Assembly: GCA_958295925.1 (NCBI GenBank)
Contig: CATQHL010000001.1
Coordinates: 1,313,753 to 1,377,752, forward strand
Reading direction: 5' to 3'
Length of the DNA: 64,000 bases
Source of the DNA: an uncultured Acidimicrobiales bacterium
GTDB lineage: Bacteria > Actinomycetota > Acidimicrobiia > Acidimicrobiales > CATQHL01
Shown: in pieces, positions 62,650 to 64,000 of the stretch
How the letters are laid out: every line of letters begins with the position of its first letter
Numbering within the stretch: position 1 is the stretch's first letter
Program-made: the position numbers and the translations under genes
Notes under the pieces: model-generated
What the model saw: the letters and a program-made list of their open reading frames with translations, nothing else
What the model was told of the DNA's origin: nothing
Database searches by the model: none

Positions 62650-63654
62650 ATGGACTTTGGAGTTGTCCTGCAATCCGACCCGCCCGTTTGGAGGGTGGTT
62701 GATCTCACCCGTCGGGCGGAGACTCTGGGGTTCAGCCACGCCTACACCTTCGACTCGCACATTCTTTGGCAGGAGCCGTTCGTGATCTATTCGCTCATGC
62801 TGGACGCAACCCACCGCATGAAGGTGGGCCCCATGGTCACCAACCCCGGCACCCGGGACTGGACTGTCACGGCGTCGCTCTTTGCCACGCTCAACGACGC
62901 CTTCGGGGAGCGGACGGTCTGCGGCATCGGCCGCGGCGACTCGGCCTTGCGGGTCATCGGACACCCCCCCTGCAGCCTTGCGGCGCTCTCCGAGGCCATG
63001 ACGGTGATCAAGGAACTGACCGAAGGCCGAGAGGTTGACTTTGGTGGAACGACCGTCCGCCTCCCTTGGCGGCGCGCCGGCAGCCTGCCTGTCTGGATGG
63101 CCGGCTATGGGCCTAAGGCACTGGCTCTCTGCGGACGCCAAGCCGACGGGTTCATCCTTCAGCTTGCCGACCCTGCCATCGCCGCCTGGACAATCGGTGC
63201 TGTGAGGCAGGCCGCGGAGGAAGCCGGCCGAGACCCCGCAGAGCTTTCGATTTGCGTTGCCGCCCCGGCTTATGTGGGAGACGATCTGGATCATCAACGG
63301 AGTCAGGTTCGGTGGTTCGGTGGCATGGTGGGCAACCATGTGGCCGAACTGGTTCGGCGCTACGGCGCAGGCGGCGCCAAAGTGCCAAGGGCGCTCACAG
63401 ATTACATAGAGGGGAGAAGCGGTTACGACTACGGGGAGCATGGCCGAGCAGGCAACGTGCACACTGAGTTCGTGGAGGACTCAGTGGTGGACCGGTTTTG
63501 CATCCTGGGGCCGCCGGAGGCTCACATCGAGCGGCTGGAAGAGTTGCGCGAACTGGGAGTGGGGCAGTTTGCCGTATACCTTATGCACGATGAGCCCGAC
63601 GAAACGTTGACCGCCTATGGAAATCTGGTGATACCGGCGATCCAGAGTGGCTGA
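62650..63654 (+). CDS. LLM-class (F420/FMN-dependent) oxidoreductase
   Basis: The luciferase-like fold shows MDFGVVLQSDPPVWRVVDLT, a clear LLM start, then VGPMVTNPGTRDWTVTASLFATLND, LPVWMAGYGPKALALCG and a C-terminal FCILGPPEAHIERLEELRELG. Similar enzymes lie in hydantoin or pyrimidine-use clusters of other actinobacteria; the exact reaction is unknown. ATG at 62650 gives 334 residues. A longer upstream frame to 62113 overlaps the dehydrogenase and is spurious. Confidence 0.85.
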   Translation: MDFGVVLQSDPPVWRVVDLTRRAETLGFSHAYTFDSHILWQEPFVIYSLMLDATHRMKVGPMVTNPGTRDWTVTASLFATLNDAFGERTVCGIGRGDSALRVIGHPPCSLAALSEAMTVIKELTEGREVDFGGTTVRLPWRRAGSLPVWMAGYGPKALALCGRQADGFILQLADPAIAAWTIGAVRQAAEEAGRDPAELSICVAAPAYVGDDLDHQRSQVRWFGGMVGNHVAELVRRYGAGGAKVPRALTDYIEGRSGYDYGEHGRAGNVHTEFVEDSVVDRFCILGPPEAHIERLEELRELGVGQFAVYLMHDEPDETLTAYGNLVIPAIQSG

Positions 63655-63666
63655 AGGAGGCAGATC

Positions 63667-64000
63667 GTGAACTATCGGCAAACGTCAATGAGGCTTCTTC
63701 TTGCGTTGGGGGCGTTGTTGCTGCTGGGGGCAGCCTGTGGGGGATCGGGGCCTGAAGCCCAATCCCCTCCCGAAGCGCCTTCCGCAGACGCCGGGGCGTC
63801 CCCCGAATCCACCTCCGCAACAACAACGGATTGCACCGACCCAACCGAAGTGGTTCTGCAGAGTCTGTGGTTAGCCCAGTCGCAGTTCGCCGGCTACTAC
63901 GCAGCGCTTGACCAGGGGTTCTACGAAGACCTGTGCCTCGACGTGGCCATCCTGGAAAGAAGCCAGGACATTGTCCCGATTTCTGTGCTGAACTCCGGCG
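63667..64000 (+). CDS. NMT1/THI5-like substrate-binding lipoprotein, cut by window
   Basis: The start GTG at 63667 follows GGAGG. The signal ends in ALLLLGAACGG (lipobox GAAC). After a Pro/Ser linker, VVLQSLWLAQSQFAGYYAALDQGFYEDLCLDV is the NMT1/THI5 pattern used for pyrimidine-like ligands. About 111 residues are visible. An ABC permease and ATPase should follow beyond the edge. It likely imports the substrate of this cluster. Confidence 0.85.
   Translation, partial: MNYRQTSMRLLLALGALLLLGAACGGSGPEAQSPPEAPSADAGASPESTSATTTDCTDPTEVVLQSLWLAQSQFAGYYAALDQGFYEDLCLDVAILERSQDIVPISVLNSG

Overview
The window looks like the replication-origin region of a high-GC actinobacterial chromosome. I suspect the class Acidimicrobiia or a relative, but this rests on gene content recalled from known families and not on any search. 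The pointers are a MshA-like mycothiol glycosyltransferase next to a YbjN-family gene and a phosphoglycerate-mutase-like gene (the Rv0486/Rv0487/Rv0489 arrangement), DUF5318, a Rv3654c-like TadE protein, a CwlM-like gene beside thioredoxin genes, an F420/LLM-type oxidoreductase, and the conserved dnaA/gyrAB and rpmH-to-parB blocks. None of the three tRNA genes encodes its CCA end, and a CCA-adding enzyme is present.

Left arm (1-18.6 kb): rex followed by hemA-hemC-hemD-hemB-hemL, a compact C5-pathway tetrapyrrole operon on the minus strand that is cut by the left edge. Next come a 7-TM membrane protein, a DUF62 SAM hydrolase with a tiny membrane ORF, proC, ybjN, a MoaD-MshA fusion, gpm, tRNA-Lys, a lipoprotein, a degenerate RsbW-like protein, dut, orn, an MBL hydrolase, a TlpA/CcdA-like thiol-redox pair and serS.

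Origin (18.6-33.2 kb): gyrA, gyrB, dciA, recF, dnaN and dnaA run leftward. rpmH, rnpA, yidD, yidC, jag, rsmG, parA and parB run rightward. The dnaN-dnaA gap is AT-rich and carries TAG trinucleotide repeats beside a DnaA-box-like 9-mer, so it is the best oriC candidate. Two exact 16-bp parS sites lie just before parA.

Right flank of the origin (33.2-42.6 kb) follows the Mycobacterium order cwlM-trxA-trxB ... mviN ... pcnA. The CwlM-like protein has no visible zinc ligands. The mviN position holds only a pseudokinase-TM-ectodomain protein with no MurJ part. A DjlA-like co-chaperone lies between. A two-hairpin segment ending in a T tract at 36.1 kb has no gene of its own.

Ribosome/replication block (42.7-50.5 kb): sulfurtransferase, enoyl-CoA hydratase, dnaB, ssb, rplI, rpsR, rpsF, panB and a YceI protein. 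RpsR carries a 130-residue C-terminal extension built mostly of 16-residue repeats encoded by a 48-bp minisatellite.

Right arm (50.6-64 kb): tRNA-Gly, an ethanolamine-type permease, tRNA-Ala, an 11-residue-repeat protein, a degenerate glutamate-dehydrogenase-like protein, xseB/xseA, and two subunits of a molybdenum hydroxylase. Divergent from these is a cluster that fits reductive pyrimidine (or hydantoin) breakdown: amidohydrolase, aminotransferase, dihydropyrimidinase, methylmalonate-semialdehyde dehydrogenase, LLM oxidoreductase and an NMT1-type binding lipoprotein cut by the right edge.

Three genes (hemC, rnpA and the permease) have CTG as their only sensible start codon.
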